Shown piece after piece: positions 50,058-58,717 of a stretch of DNA of 64,000 nucleotides. Source of the DNA: Nocardioides sp. 1609 (lineage in GTDB: Bacteria > Actinomycetota > Actinomycetes > Propionibacteriales > Nocardioidaceae); assembly GCF_004522105.1 (NCBI RefSeq), contig NZ_SPUJ01000005.1:558001-622000 (forward strand), in the 5' to 3' direction. The notes under the pieces are model-generated. The model did not search any database. It was not told the DNA's origin and saw only the letters and a program-made list of their open reading frames with translations. A program made the translations under genes and the position numbers. How positions within the stretch are numbered: position 1 is the first letter of the stretch; each line of letters opens with the position of its first letter.

Positions 50058-51491
50058 TCAGGTCGTCTGGTCCCTGCCTGCTCCCAGGACTACTCGGGTC
50101 ATGGCGTTGCGGGTGTCCAACAGCTCGGCGAGCGCGCGGTCGAGGTCGTCGGCGGTGACGTGCAGCGCGGCGTCGGGGTCTCCGTCCGGGGTGCGGTCGG
50201 CTGCGACGACAGCGGCGCGGCGCAGCAGCTCCTTGAGGAAGCTGGCGGTCACGCCGTCGGTGGCGGCGACCACCTCCTCGGTGCGGCTGGTGTCGAGGTC
50301 GAGCCCACCGCGGTAGAGCTCGAGCAGCCGGCGCCGGCCCTCCGCGTCCGGCAGGCGCACCTCGACAGCCTGGTCGACGCGACCGGGCCGAGCGGCGAGT
50401 GCGGGCTCGAGGAGATCGGCACGGTTGGTGGTGAGCAGGAAGACCACGTCCGCGTCCTCGGCCAGTCCGTCCATCTCGTTCAGGAGCGTGAACAGCATCG
50501 GCGTCTCACCGCCGTAGCGGTCGCGTTGCTCGGCGATGAGGTCGACGTCCTCCACCACGATGAGCGCGGGCTGCAGGGCGCGGGCGATGGAGCACGCTTC
50601 ACCCAGCAGCCCGAGCGACTCACCGGTCAGCTCCACGATGGTCGTGTCGGTCAGCTCGCTGACGAGGTAGCGGACGGTGTGGGTCTTGCCCGCACCCGGT
50701 GGCCCGTACAGGAGCAGACCACGCTTGAGGTGCTGACCAGAGGCACGCAACCGCTCGCGGTTGCGGGCCACGCCGACTACCTGGCGACGGATGTCGCCGA
50801 AGGTGTCGACCGGTAGGACGACGTCCGCGGCTGAGACCTTCGGACGCTCTCGGAAGCTCAGGAGCGAGGATCGCTCGCCGAACATCGAGTGGCTGAAGGA
50901 GAGGACCTGTCCGCGGTAGACGTTGAGCTCGAGCGCCTTGGCGCGGAGCTGTTCGGTCAGCAGACGACCATCGCGGGCGTCCGCCGAGATGACCTCGACA
51001 CGGACGCCCTCGTTGTCGCCGTCGCGGTCCGGGCCACGGAACAACACCGCGAGCCGGCGCGGTCCCTCGCTCACGAGCACCAGCGCGGCGCGCAGGCAGT
51101 CGATGCTCGCGTCACCGGGGCCGGTCGCGCGGCTCACCCTCGTCAGGTTGCCCGGACGCGGACCGTGCATCGCCATCTCGGGGTCGTCGCCCACCAGGTC
51201 GGCCAGGCCGAAGTCTCCCCGATGCCGGTACCCGGTCAGCCCCACCATCGTGTGCTCGCGCCCGGGCTCGGCCAACCAGGCATCCAGGGCGCGCTGGACG
51301 TTCACGTGCTCGTACGCCGGCCACGCGTCCTCGACCACCGGCAGGCCGTCCGGTGGACGGTCGAGGTGCTCGACCACGAGGGAGCGCACGCTCGGACGAT
51401 CGATGGCACGCGCCTGCCGCACCCACCGATCGACCAGCATCCGGCTCACTCGACCGACATCGGACAGCTCGGGTCCACGCCTCTCGTCCAT
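50058..51491 (-). CDS. Classical AAA ATPase with unrecognised N-terminal half
   Basis: 477 residues from ATG 51491. The C-terminal half is a CDC48/FtsH-like AAA module: Walker A YGPPGAGKTHT, Walker B LIVVEDVDLI, the second-region motif LTTNRADLLEPALAARPGRVD with the arginine finger, and a C-terminal helical lid. The first 230 residues show no domain I know (it includes LVVEHLDRPPDGLPVVEDAW and an unusual ELNVYRGQVLSFSH). No protease domain is fused and none is adjacent. Probably a protein remodelling or unfolding enzyme. Confidence 0.78.
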   Translation of the reverse strand: MDERRGPELSDVGRVSRMLVDRWVRQARAIDRPSVRSLVVEHLDRPPDGLPVVEDAWPAYEHVNVQRALDAWLAEPGREHTMVGLTGYRHRGDFGLADLVGDDPEMAMHGPRPGNLTRVSRATGPGDASIDCLRAALVLVSEGPRRLAVLFRGPDRDGDNEGVRVEVISADARDGRLLTEQLRAKALELNVYRGQVLSFSHSMFGERSSLLSFRERPKVSAADVVLPVDTFGDIRRQVVGVARNRERLRASGQHLKRGLLLYGPPGAGKTHTVRYLVSELTDTTIVELTGESLGLLGEACSIARALQPALIVVEDVDLIAEQRDRYGGETPMLFTLLNEMDGLAEDADVVFLLTTNRADLLEPALAARPGRVDQAVEVRLPDAEGRRRLLELYRGGLDLDTSRTEEVVAATDGVTASFLKELLRRAAVVAADRTPDGDPDAALHVTADDLDRALAELLDTRNAMTRVVLGAGRDQTT

Positions 51492-51622
51492 CGGAGCGAA
51501 ACTACCTCGCCGCCGGACGCGCAGCGACCGCTTTGCGACGAGCGCCCAGGTCGCTGTGCCCCCCGGCCGGCGTTCCGGACGACCCCGGGGTGTGGTCGTT
51601 CGGACGTGACAGGGTGCGGACC

Positions 51623-52018
51623 GTGACCGACGCCGATCAGCCCGTCCGCCCTGGCATCTGGAGTGGCCTGGCACCCACCCTCGTCTGGACCGGGCTGTTC
51701 CTGATCGCCTGCGTGACGGGCTTCCTGCTCCTGTACCCGCCGCACGTCAACTTCGAGGACAGCGACGAGGACGCCGTGTCGGGCACCGTGTGCTCCTCGG
51801 TCGTCTCGGTGGGTCGGCCCCGTGGCGACAGCAGCACGGTCAGTCGTGGCGTCGACGACGTCGGCACGGCTGACTACGCCGAGGCCGAGGCGGCGTGCGA
51901 CGGCCGGCGCACCGGCGCCGTCGCGGCGGTCGCGGTGCTGTCGGTGCCGGCGTCGCTGTCGGGGTGCTGGCTGATCGTCACCCGGTCGCGACGTGCAGCC
52001 TCACCGGCCGTGGCCTGA
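51623..52018 (+). CDS. Small hypothetical protein with two membrane segments
   Basis: 131 residues from GTG 51623. Two hydrophobic helices (APTLVWTGLFLIACVTGFLLL, shown in part, and AVAAVAVLSVPASLSGCWLIV) enclose an external acidic loop of about 60 residues with two Cys (GTVCSSV, AACDG) that may pair. Found between the AAA ATPase and an MmyB-type regulator. I do not recognise a family. Confidence 0.6.
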   Translation: MTDADQPVRPGIWSGLAPTLVWTGLFLIACVTGFLLLYPPHVNFEDSDEDAVSGTVCSSVVSVGRPRGDSSTVSRGVDDVGTADYAEAEAACDGRRTGAVAAVAVLSVPASLSGCWLIVTRSRRAASPAVA

Positions 52019-52052
52019 GCCTGACTCGTCGTGGACGCAGAAGAAGCGCAGG

Positions 52053-52898
52053 TCAGAGGGGGGACATGCGCTGAGCGCCGATGACGGTGAGCATCTGCAG
52101 CTTCTCGTAGCTCTCGGTGCCGGGGTCTGCGGTGTAGACGAGGAGGCGGTGCGACTGGTGGGGGTCCAGCAGGACCTGGCAGTTGAGGTCGAGTCGCCCG
52201 ACCTCGGGGTGCTGGAACCGCTTGACCTCGTCGGGCTCCACGCCGATCTCGTGGTCGGCCCACAGGGTCCTGAACTCCTCGCTCTTCTCGAGCAGCAGCT
52301 CGGTCAGCTCGGCTGCCCGCGACCTGGGTCCGCGGACGGCGGCGATGCCGCGTAGCCCGGCGGCGTACATGCGGGAGAGGAACGCGTGGTCCTCGCGGAC
52401 GTAGATCTCCCGCGAGGTGGCGTCGGTGAACCACCGGTAGCCGTTGCTGCGTGCGGGGCCGGTGTACTGGGTCCAGTCACCGACGAGCGCGATCCGGGGC
52501 GGGGTCTGCCGCAGGGTCTCGCCGAGCTCGGTGACGATCTCAGCCGGGGTGTCGGCCAGCCGGTCGAAGATGCGCAGCATGCCGGGACTGACGTGCTCGC
52601 TGCTGGGCCCTCGGTCCGGTGGCTGGTGCCCGGCGAGGCGGAAGAGGTGGTCGCGCTCGGCGACGGTCAGGTGCAGTCCCTGGGCGATGGAGGCGACCAT
52701 CTGCTCCGACGGCTGAGGACCGCGCACCTGCTCCAGGCGCGAGTAGTAGTCGGTGGACATGTGGCACAGGACGGCGACCTCTTCTCGCCGCAGGCCCTGG
52801 GTGCGGCGTCGCTGTCCGCGGGGCAGACCGACGTCCTCGGGTTGCAGGGCTTCGCGGCGCTGCCGCAGGAACTCGGCCAGCTGGGTCCGGTCGATCAT
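52053..52898 (-). CDS. XRE-type regulator with MmyB-like ligand domain
   Basis: 281 residues from ATG 52898; GTG 52901 is equally plausible. The N-terminal helix-turn-helix contains GLRREEVAVLCHMSTDYYSRLEQ, and the C-terminal two thirds match the MmyB-like ligand-binding domain (VGDWTQYTGPARSNGYRWF, SEEFRTLWADHEIG, HPEVGRLDLNCQVL). Members of this family usually sit beside an oxidoreductase gene that they control. Here the SDR gene lies immediately upstream on the same strand. Confidence 0.86.
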   Translation of the reverse strand: MIDRTQLAEFLRQRREALQPEDVGLPRGQRRRTQGLRREEVAVLCHMSTDYYSRLEQVRGPQPSEQMVASIAQGLHLTVAERDHLFRLAGHQPPDRGPSSEHVSPGMLRIFDRLADTPAEIVTELGETLRQTPPRIALVGDWTQYTGPARSNGYRWFTDATSREIYVREDHAFLSRMYAAGLRGIAAVRGPRSRAAELTELLLEKSEEFRTLWADHEIGVEPDEVKRFQHPEVGRLDLNCQVLLDPHQSHRLLVYTADPGTESYEKLQMLTVIGAQRMSPL

Positions 52899-52968
52899 CA
52901 CGGTCATTCCCTTTCCGGTGTGCGCGCCGGTCGCTCGAGCAACCAGGGTGCACTGGGGAGTGCGGCTG

Positions 52969-53973
52969 TCAGGTGGCCGGGTGCTGGCGCGTCGGGCGGA
53001 CGTGCGGCCGGTCGGCTGCGGAGTCGGCGGGCCCGGCGGGGAAGGTGACACCGGCCAGCTGCGCCGAGGCGATCCAGGCTCGCGCGGCTTCCTCCTCTGC
53101 GCGCAACGGCTTGTACAGCTGCTGCTCCGCGGGCGCTCCGCCCAGGTGCTGGAACCCCCGAGGACCGTACAGCGCCCCGCCGCGGGCATCGGTCGAGGTG
53201 GCGGCGAGCAGCGCCGGGAGCGAGGCCGTGCGAGCAGTACCAGCGAGGATGCCTCGCTTGGAGAGCGCGCGGATCAGCCGGACCCCACCCGTGTCGCGCC
53301 CGCGGCCGAGCTCGGGTCGCGCGGACAGGAGGCTGGTGGGGGCGACGCCGGGGTGGGAGAGATTGCTGGTGATGCCCCAGCAGAGAGCACTGCTGCGGCG
53401 GTCGAGCTCGAGACCGAAGAGACCGAACGCGATCTTCGACTGCCGGTAGGCCTTCATGCCGTCGTAGGAGCGCTCCCAGTTGAGGTCGTCCCAGTTGATC
53501 GAGCCGCCGGCGGCGGCGACGCTGACCTGGGAGGTCACCCGGGCCCGCCCCGCTCGCAGCAACGGCAGCAGGTGAGCCACGAGGGCGACGTGACCGACGT
53601 GGTTGGTCCCCAGCTGCAGCTCGATCCCGTCGGCGGTGGTCTGACGGCTCGGCGGTGTCATCACGCCGGCGTTGTTGACCAGGACGTGGATCGGCGCGCC
53701 CTCGGCACGCAGTACCTCGCCGAGCGTCGCGACGGAGTCCAGCGACGAGAGGTCCAAGGACTGCAGGACGACGGTGGCGCCGGGGGCGACGGCCCGGATC
53801 TGGGCGGCGGCCGCCTGGCCCTTGCCGTGGTTGCGCACGGGAAGGACCAGCTCGGCTCCCGCGACGGCGAGGCGCTTGGCGATCTCGAGGCCGATCCCGT
53901 CGCTGCCGCCGGTCAGCACAGCGCGCTTGCCTACAAGACTGGGAATGGTGATGTCGATGCTGGGGCGGGGCAT
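52969..53973 (-). CDS. Short-chain dehydrogenase/reductase, retinol-dehydrogenase-like
   Basis: 334 residues from ATG 53973. Cofactor loop LTGGSDGIGLEIAKRL, then PVRNHGKG (basic strand-2 end, NADP-like), NNAGVMTPP, and YRQSK as the Tyr-x3-Lys pair with SVAAAGG carrying Ser. The 300-plus length and the YGPRGFQHLGG tail are typical of atypical SDRs paired with MmyB-type regulators. The 70-base gap to the regulator suggests joint transcription. Confidence 0.85.
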   Translation of the reverse strand: MPRPSIDITIPSLVGKRAVLTGGSDGIGLEIAKRLAVAGAELVLPVRNHGKGQAAAAQIRAVAPGATVVLQSLDLSSLDSVATLGEVLRAEGAPIHVLVNNAGVMTPPSRQTTADGIELQLGTNHVGHVALVAHLLPLLRAGRARVTSQVSVAAAGGSINWDDLNWERSYDGMKAYRQSKIAFGLFGLELDRRSSALCWGITSNLSHPGVAPTSLLSARPELGRGRDTGGVRLIRALSKRGILAGTARTASLPALLAATSTDARGGALYGPRGFQHLGGAPAEQQLYKPLRAEEEAARAWIASAQLAGVTFPAGPADSAADRPHVRPTRQHPAT

Positions 53974-54191
53974 GGCTGACTCCTGGTGGTCTGGGGTGTC
54001 GAGGATGGCCGCGCGTCGGGCGAGGCGCCTGCGTCGGGTGGTGCGTGGTCAACGGTCGCGCAGATCCACGGCGATATTCAGGGCCTGGCGATCCCCCCTT
54101 TCGCCACCGTGCGGTGCGCTCGGCGACGACGGGTTCGCCTCCCTCGTCGTCGATCGAGCCTGACCGGCTCTGTCGTTGGCACAATCGGCGG

Positions 54192-54581
54192 ATGGACCTG
54201 TCACCCCTGGGCGTGTGTGCGACCGCCGGTTCCCTGCGGGCTGGCGAAGGGATCGTGCTGCACCACGCCTGGACCGCGGAGGGTGTCGTCGCCGGTCCCG
54301 CGAGCACCGGCGCCCAGCTGCTCCACCTGTCCGTGGCCCTCTGCGTCCTCAACGACACCTATCGCGAGGCCGAGCGCCTCGGTGTCGAGGTGGACGGGAT
54401 CGTGGTCGAGGCCGACGGCGAGTTCGACTCCGAGTGGCGTTCGACCGGCATCAGGTACGCAGTCACCCTCGACTCGCCGGCGCCGGCCGAGGACCTCGCC
54501 CGCCTCGCGTCCGTGGTCGACGTCGTGGCCGAGATCCCTCGGGCGGTTCGTGCTGGTGCACGGGTACAGAGGGCGGTCTAG
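54192..54581 (+). CDS. OsmC-like protein
   Basis: 129 residues from ATG 54192. The centre (LLHLSVALCVLNDTYREAERLGVEVDG, in part) matches the long helix of OsmC/Ohr proteins with the first reactive Cys (about residue 53), and VEADGEFD follows as in the family. The second, resolving Cys near the C-terminus is missing, so a peroxidase role is doubtful. Possibly a divergent or inactive member. Confidence 0.55.
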   Translation: MDLSPLGVCATAGSLRAGEGIVLHHAWTAEGVVAGPASTGAQLLHLSVALCVLNDTYREAERLGVEVDGIVVEADGEFDSEWRSTGIRYAVTLDSPAPAEDLARLASVVDVVAEIPRAVRAGARVQRAV

Positions 54582-54730
54582 GTGCCCGAGCTCGGCACCC
54601 TCCACAGACCGCTCCGGAGTTCGTGGTCGGTGCTGGCTGACCCTCGGGCCTCCAACGGCCGAGTCCCAGTTCCCGTGTGGCCTCTCTACCGCAGCGGTTC
54701 CCGACCGAACGCGCATGGTAGGAATCGAGC

Positions 54731-55444
54731 ATGCGTCTGTTCCGACTCGTGCTGCCCGTCCTGCTCAGCGCCGCTCTCTGTGCGTCCCCTCTTGCTACGT
54801 CGTCGCCCGCAGGCGCGGCCCCGTCCGGCTCGACGCGCGCGGGGTACGACGCGGTCGTCGCCTGGGAGGGGGGTGTGTCGATGGCCTGTCGCGAGCCGCT
54901 CGCGGGGGGACAGGCCTCGGTGCGGGTCTACTGGAACGGTCGCAACTACCGTGACGGCGAGCTCAAGCACACGGGCAGCGCCGGGCTGGCCAGGGTCAGC
55001 AGGTCGTTCGAGCTCAGCGACTACACCTACAGCACCGGCAAGCCCGGCCGGGTCGGTCCGGTAGCTCGACTCACCATGGCAGAGGCCGCCTACGTCTACA
55101 TCCTGGTCGGCTCAGGGGTCGGCATCACCCGCGAGGTCGTCGTCCCGGTGACGTCACTGGCGTCGTGCGGGACCGACCGGCCCCGAGCGCGCCGGGTGTC
55201 GGTCGAACCGCAGGCAGATGGACGCAAGGCATGCGTGACGAAGAAGGAGCTCAAGAAGGTCACGAAGGGTCTGCGGCCTGCCGCTGTCCAGCGCGTCGTC
55301 GGCGCCAAGGGGCGCGTCGTCACCAGCGCCTCCGAGAGCATGACCCGCCGCTACCCCAAGTGCACCGGCGGTCGAGCGATCATCGTCAACTTCCAGAAGG
55401 CCGGACAGCGCAAGCCTGCCGAGGTGGTCAGCCGCTTCTGGTGA
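54731..55444 (+). CDS. Secreted hypothetical protein
   Basis: 237 residues from ATG 54731. The signal peptide (LFRLVLPVLLSAALCASPLA) ends near AGAA. The mature part has four Cys (SMACREP, SLASCGTD, KACVTKK, KCTGG), strands in the first half and a basic C-terminal 80 residues (KKELKKVTKGLR). A -10-like TAGGAA lies 6 bases before the ATG. No recognised domain. Likely extracellular. Confidence 0.65.
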   Translation: MRLFRLVLPVLLSAALCASPLATSSPAGAAPSGSTRAGYDAVVAWEGGVSMACREPLAGGQASVRVYWNGRNYRDGELKHTGSAGLARVSRSFELSDYTYSTGKPGRVGPVARLTMAEAAYVYILVGSGVGITREVVVPVTSLASCGTDRPRARRVSVEPQADGRKACVTKKELKKVTKGLRPAAVQRVVGAKGRVVTSASESMTRRYPKCTGGRAIIVNFQKAGQRKPAEVVSRFW

Positions 55445-55598
55445 GCCGTTGCGGCTTCGGTGCAACCACCTGTCGACGTCCGCCGTGACGCGACACTGAC
55501 CCACCTCGGCGGCGAGTCCGGGTCACACCCAGGGGCGTGGCACGGGCCAGAGCGTGACGGGAGACTCAGAGGTCCACCACCAGCCGGAGGTACGCATC

Positions 55599-56174
55599 GT
55601 GTCCGACGACCTTGAACTCCTCGAGCACCGGGCGAAGCGCCGCTCGGAGAAGCTGCAGCAGACCACCACGGTGGTCGAGATGACCCGGGCGCGACTCGAG
55701 AGCGCCTCAGGCGCTCACGACGAGGCCAGTCGCGAGCACCGTCGCCTCGCCGCGCAGCTGGAACGCGCCGACGAGCGTGCGCAGCGACTGCGCAAGCAGG
55801 CGAGGAAGGCCGAGAAGCTGGCGCGGGCAGCTCGGCACGACCTGGCCGAGGTCGAGCACGAGCTCGGCGAGCACGTCGACGAGCAGCGCAAGCGCGAGCG
55901 CAAGGTCGCGAAGGCCGAGGCCTCCCTCGCCGCCCTGCGAGCCAGCGCCGACGTCGCTGCCCGTTCCGCGCCGTCTCCCCGGGGATCCGCGACGAAGGCG
56001 GGATCGGGCACGCCCACGGCCCGGCGCTCGGGCCGCACGAAGACAGGCACAGCGAGCTCGACGTCCTCTGCCACCCGGACCACCAAGAAGGCGGCGGCCA
56101 CCGCGGCGAAGCGGGCGCCGGCCAAGACCGCCGCGCGGAAGAGGTCGGCGACACGCACCACCTCCACCGACTGA
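55599..56174 (+). CDS. Coiled-coil protein with histone-H1-like basic tail
   Basis: 191 residues from GTG 55599, with GGAGG upstream. Residues 5 to about 115 form a continuous charged coiled coil (LERADERAQRLRKQARKAEKLARAA in part). The last 65 residues are rich in Lys, Ala, Ser and Thr (RTTKKAAATAAKRAPAKTAARKR in part), like the tails of bacterial histone-like and HupB-type proteins. A DNA-binding or chromosome-organising role is an inference from composition only. Confidence 0.62.
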   Translation: MSDDLELLEHRAKRRSEKLQQTTTVVEMTRARLESASGAHDEASREHRRLAAQLERADERAQRLRKQARKAEKLARAARHDLAEVEHELGEHVDEQRKRERKVAKAEASLAALRASADVAARSAPSPRGSATKAGSGTPTARRSGRTKTGTASSTSSATRTTKKAAATAAKRAPAKTAARKRSATRTTSTD

Positions 56175-56355
56175 AGGTGGCCAGACACGCCGGATCTCTC
56201 CGGTCGGTCCCGCCGGGCTCAGCGGGATGGATGGCGGTAGGCGAAGGCCGCGGCTGGGAGGGATGTGGCGGGCGGCCCTGCATCGACGCGACTCGTCTCC
56301 GGCGATCGCCTCCTGGGCACGGCGTCAGCACGACGAACCGGGCCGGGACGTGTTG

Positions 56356-56390
56356 GGCGGCGCCCTCGACACAGCGTGGTCGACGGACCC
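56356..56390. repeat. Dispersed intergenic repeat, copy 2
   Basis: Matches 46577-46611 in the same orientation with 5 mismatches in 35 bases. Both copies lie in gaps downstream of plus-strand genes. Confidence 0.45.
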
Positions 56391-56467
56391 GACTGGTGCC
56401 GTGGAGGATGACGTGCTGGTCGCACCAGACTCGGCACGGGCCGACCCCTCACAACGACAAACGGCAA

Positions 56468-56503
56468 ACGCCGCCGAGCGACCCGAAGGTCGCCCGGCGG
56501 CGT
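56468..56503 (-). terminator. Terminator of glnA
   Basis: 56468-56483 pairs with 56488-56503 at 15 of 16 positions around a CGAA loop. On the minus strand it is followed by a T-rich run (TTTGCCGTTTGTCGTTG). It lies 67 bases after the glnA stop. Confidence 0.75.
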
Positions 56504-56570
56504 CTGCGCAGGTCAGCGGAGAATCTTGGTGCTCGTCCGAGCAGCTGACCGACCGTGCCCGAGGGCCGGG

Positions 56571-57995
56571 TCAGATGTCGTAGTACAGCTCGAACTCGTG
56601 CGGGTGCGGGCGCATCTGGACCGGGAGGATCTCCTGGGTGCGCTTGAAGTCGATCCAGGTCTCGATCAGGTCGGGCGTGAAGACGTTGCCGGCCGTCAGG
56701 AACTCGTGGTCGGCCTCGAGCGAGTCGAGGACGGCGTTCAGCGAGGTCGGGACCTGGTCGATGTCGGCCATCTCGTCCGGCGGGAGCTCGTAGATGTCCT
56801 TATCGATCGGCGCGGCCGGCTCGATCTTGTTCTTGATGCCGTCGAGGCCGGCGAGCAGCAGCGCCGAGAAGGCGAGGTACGGGTTCGCCGACGGGTCGGG
56901 GCAGCGGAACTCGATGCGCTTGGCCTTGGGGTTGGACCCGGTGATCGGGATCCGGACGCAGGCCGAGCGGTTGCGCTGCGAGTAGACCAGCGAGATCGGG
57001 GCCTCGAAGCCGGGCACCAGGCGGTGGTAGGAGTTCACCGTCGGGTTGGTGAAGGCCAGCAGCGACGGGGCGTGCTTGAGGATGCCGCCGATGTAGTAGC
57101 GGGCCATGTCGGACAGGCCGCCGTAGCCGGTCTCGTCGTAGAACAGCGGGTCGCCGTTGTTCCAGATCGACTGGTGCACGTGCATGCCGGAGCCGTTGTC
57201 GCCGAAGATCGGCTTGGGCATGAAGGTCGCGGTCTTGCCGTTGCGCCAGGCGACGTTCTTGATGATGTACTTGAACTTCATCACGTCGTCGGCGGCCTTG
57301 AGCAGCTCGTCGAAGCGGTAGTTGATCTCCGCCTGGCCGGCGGTGCCGACCTCGTGGTGGGCGCGCTCGACCTGGAGGCCGGCGTTCTCGAGCTCGATGG
57401 TCATCTCGTCGCGGAGCTCACCGAAGTGGTCGGTCGGGGCGACGGGGAAGTAGCCGCCCTTGTACTTGACCTTGTAGCCGCGGTTGTCGTTCTCGAACGC
57501 GTCGCCGGTGTTCCAGGCGCCGGCCGAGGAGTTGATCTCGTAGTAGCCGGCGTTGGCCTTGGTCTCGAAGCGCACGTTGTCGAACACGTAGAACTCGGCC
57601 TCGGGGGCGAAGTACGCGGTGTCGCCGACGCCGGTGGTCGACAGGTAGGCCATCGCCTTCTTGGCGATGTTGCGCGGGTCGCGCGAGTACGGCTCGCCGG
57701 TCAGCGGGTCGTGGATGAAGAAGTTCACGACCAGGGTCTTGGCGGTGCGGAACGGGTCGATGTAGGCCGTCGTCGGGTCCGGGAACAGCGACATGTCGGA
57801 CTCGTGGATGGCCTGGAAGCCACGGATCGAGGAACCGTCGAAGTTGAGGCCGTCCTCGAAGACGCTCTCGTCGAACGACGAGACCGGGACGGTGAAGTGC
57901 TGCATGACACCCGGCAGGTCACAGAACCGGACGTCGACCATCGCGACGCCCTCGTTCCTGACGTAGGCGAGCAGCTCCTCGGCATTGCTGAACAT
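56571..57995 (-). CDS. glnA: Glutamine synthetase type I
   Basis: 474 residues from ATG 57995, with AGGAGG upstream. The main ammonia-assimilation enzyme, a cytoplasmic dodecamer. Visible are DGSSIRGF near the N-terminus, the metal/ATP site [10 protein letters not shown], the glutamate flap region GSGMHVHQS and [20 protein letters not shown]. Tyr402 in DKDIYELPP is the residue adenylylated by GlnE in this (GSI-beta) class. A four-part GlnR box lies about 105-140 bases upstream and a hairpin terminator downstream, so it is a single-gene unit under nitrogen control. Confidence 0.96.
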   Translation of the reverse strand: MFSNAEELLAYVRNEGVAMVDVRFCDLPGVMQHFTVPVSSFDESVFEDGLNFDGSSIRGFQAIHESDMSLFPDPTTAYIDPFRTAKTLVVNFFIHDPLTGEPYSRDPRNIAKKAMAYLSTTGVGDTAYFAPEAEFYVFDNVRFETKANAGYYEINSSAGAWNTGDAFENDNRGYKVKYKGGYFPVAPTDHFGELRDEMTIELENAGLQVERAHHEVGTAGQAEINYRFDELLKAADDVMKFKYIIKNVAWRNGKTATFMPKPIFGDNGSGMHVHQSIWNNGDPLFYDETGYGGLSDMARYYIGGILKHAPSLLAFTNPTVNSYHRLVPGFEAPISLVYSQRNRSACVRIPITGSNPKAKRIEFRCPDPSANPYLAFSALLLAGLDGIKNKIEPAAPIDKDIYELPPDEMADIDQVPTSLNAVLDSLEADHEFLTAGNVFTPDLIETWIDFKRTQEILPVQMRPHPHEFELYYDI

Positions 57996-58098
57996 TCGTC
58001 CTCCTTGGCTGCGAGCCCTCGGGCGCAGCGCGAATCTCTGGTTGGAGAGCCCCGCCGCGACGTTGCCACGGGCACTGACCGACCGTACCGAACCGGTC

Positions 58099-58136
58099 GT
58101 TTCCAGACCGTATCCGTTCTATTTCGCCCGTGTAAC
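58099..58136 (-). promoter_or_regulatory. GlnR box of glnA
   Basis: On the minus strand, GTTAC-N6-GAAAT-N6-GATAC-N6-GAAAC. All three spacers are exactly 6 bases, matching the actinobacterial GlnR consensus gTnAC-N6-GaAAc in two tandem halves with two mismatches. It lies 104 bases upstream of the ATG. Confidence 0.7.
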
Positions 58137-58182
58137 AGGTGGCCGAGGGGTGGGTGGTCCGCGCGGTCGCCCGGGCGCCGCC

Positions 58183-58188
58183 TACGCT
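58183..58188 (+). promoter_or_regulatory. -10 box of the RDD gene (leaderless)
   Basis: TACGCT ends 6 bases before GTG 58195, the same layout and hexamer as the P450 gene. Confidence 0.5.
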
Positions 58189-58194
58189 GGCGCC

Positions 58195-58623
58195 GTGGAG
58201 AGGACCGCAGGCGCGACGTTCGAGACCGCGTCGTGGGGGCGGCGGGCGCTCGCCCTGCTCGTCGACTGGTTCGTCTGCATGCTCGTCGTCATCGCCTTCA
58301 TCGGCGGCGACGCCTACTTCGAGCCGGGCAGCCCCGCACAGTTCGTCACCCTCGCCGTGTACGTCGTGCAGTCGGCCCTCTTCACCTGGCTGATCGCCGG
58401 CTCCTTCGGCAAGATCGTGACCGGCCTGCGCGTGGTCCCGGCCGACGGCCGGCTGCGCCCGATCAACCCGCTGCGCGTGCTGCTGCGGCAGGTGCTGGTC
58501 GCGCTGGTCGTCCCGCCGCTGGTCTTCAAGCCCGACGGCCGCGGGCTGCACGACCTCGCCGCCGGCACCGCGACGGTCCGGACCGACGTGTTCCGGTCGC
58601 TCGTCGCCGCCGCACGCCGCTAG
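58195..58623 (+). CDS. RDD-family membrane protein
   Basis: 142 residues from GTG 58195. The RDD pattern is present as RRALALLVDWFVCMLV, then FGKIVTGLRVVPADG, and NPLRVLLRQVLVALVVPPLVF with GLHDLAAGTATV at the end. Three to four membrane segments. RDD proteins are small integral proteins, some proposed as ion or osmolyte exchangers. In actinobacteria one typically sits next to glnA, as here, and this conserved neighbourhood supports the call. Confidence 0.85.
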   Translation: MERTAGATFETASWGRRALALLVDWFVCMLVVIAFIGGDAYFEPGSPAQFVTLAVYVVQSALFTWLIAGSFGKIVTGLRVVPADGRLRPINPLRVLLRQVLVALVVPPLVFKPDGRGLHDLAAGTATVRTDVFRSLVAAARR

Positions 58624-58717
58624 ACCGACGGGTTGCCCGAGGTCGGCCCCGAGGTCTCGACGCGCCGTGCTCGACCACCTTCGGGCGAGGTGCGCGCTCG
58701 AAGGCTCGCGATGTTGC

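Larger units (their letters stand above)
56175..56570. other. 396-base gap upstream of the glnA terminator
   Basis: Holds one copy of the dispersed 35-base repeat (56356-56390), a small perfect hairpin CTGGT-CGC-ACCAG near 56424, and the minus-strand glnA terminator. I see no protein gene. Confidence 0.5.
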
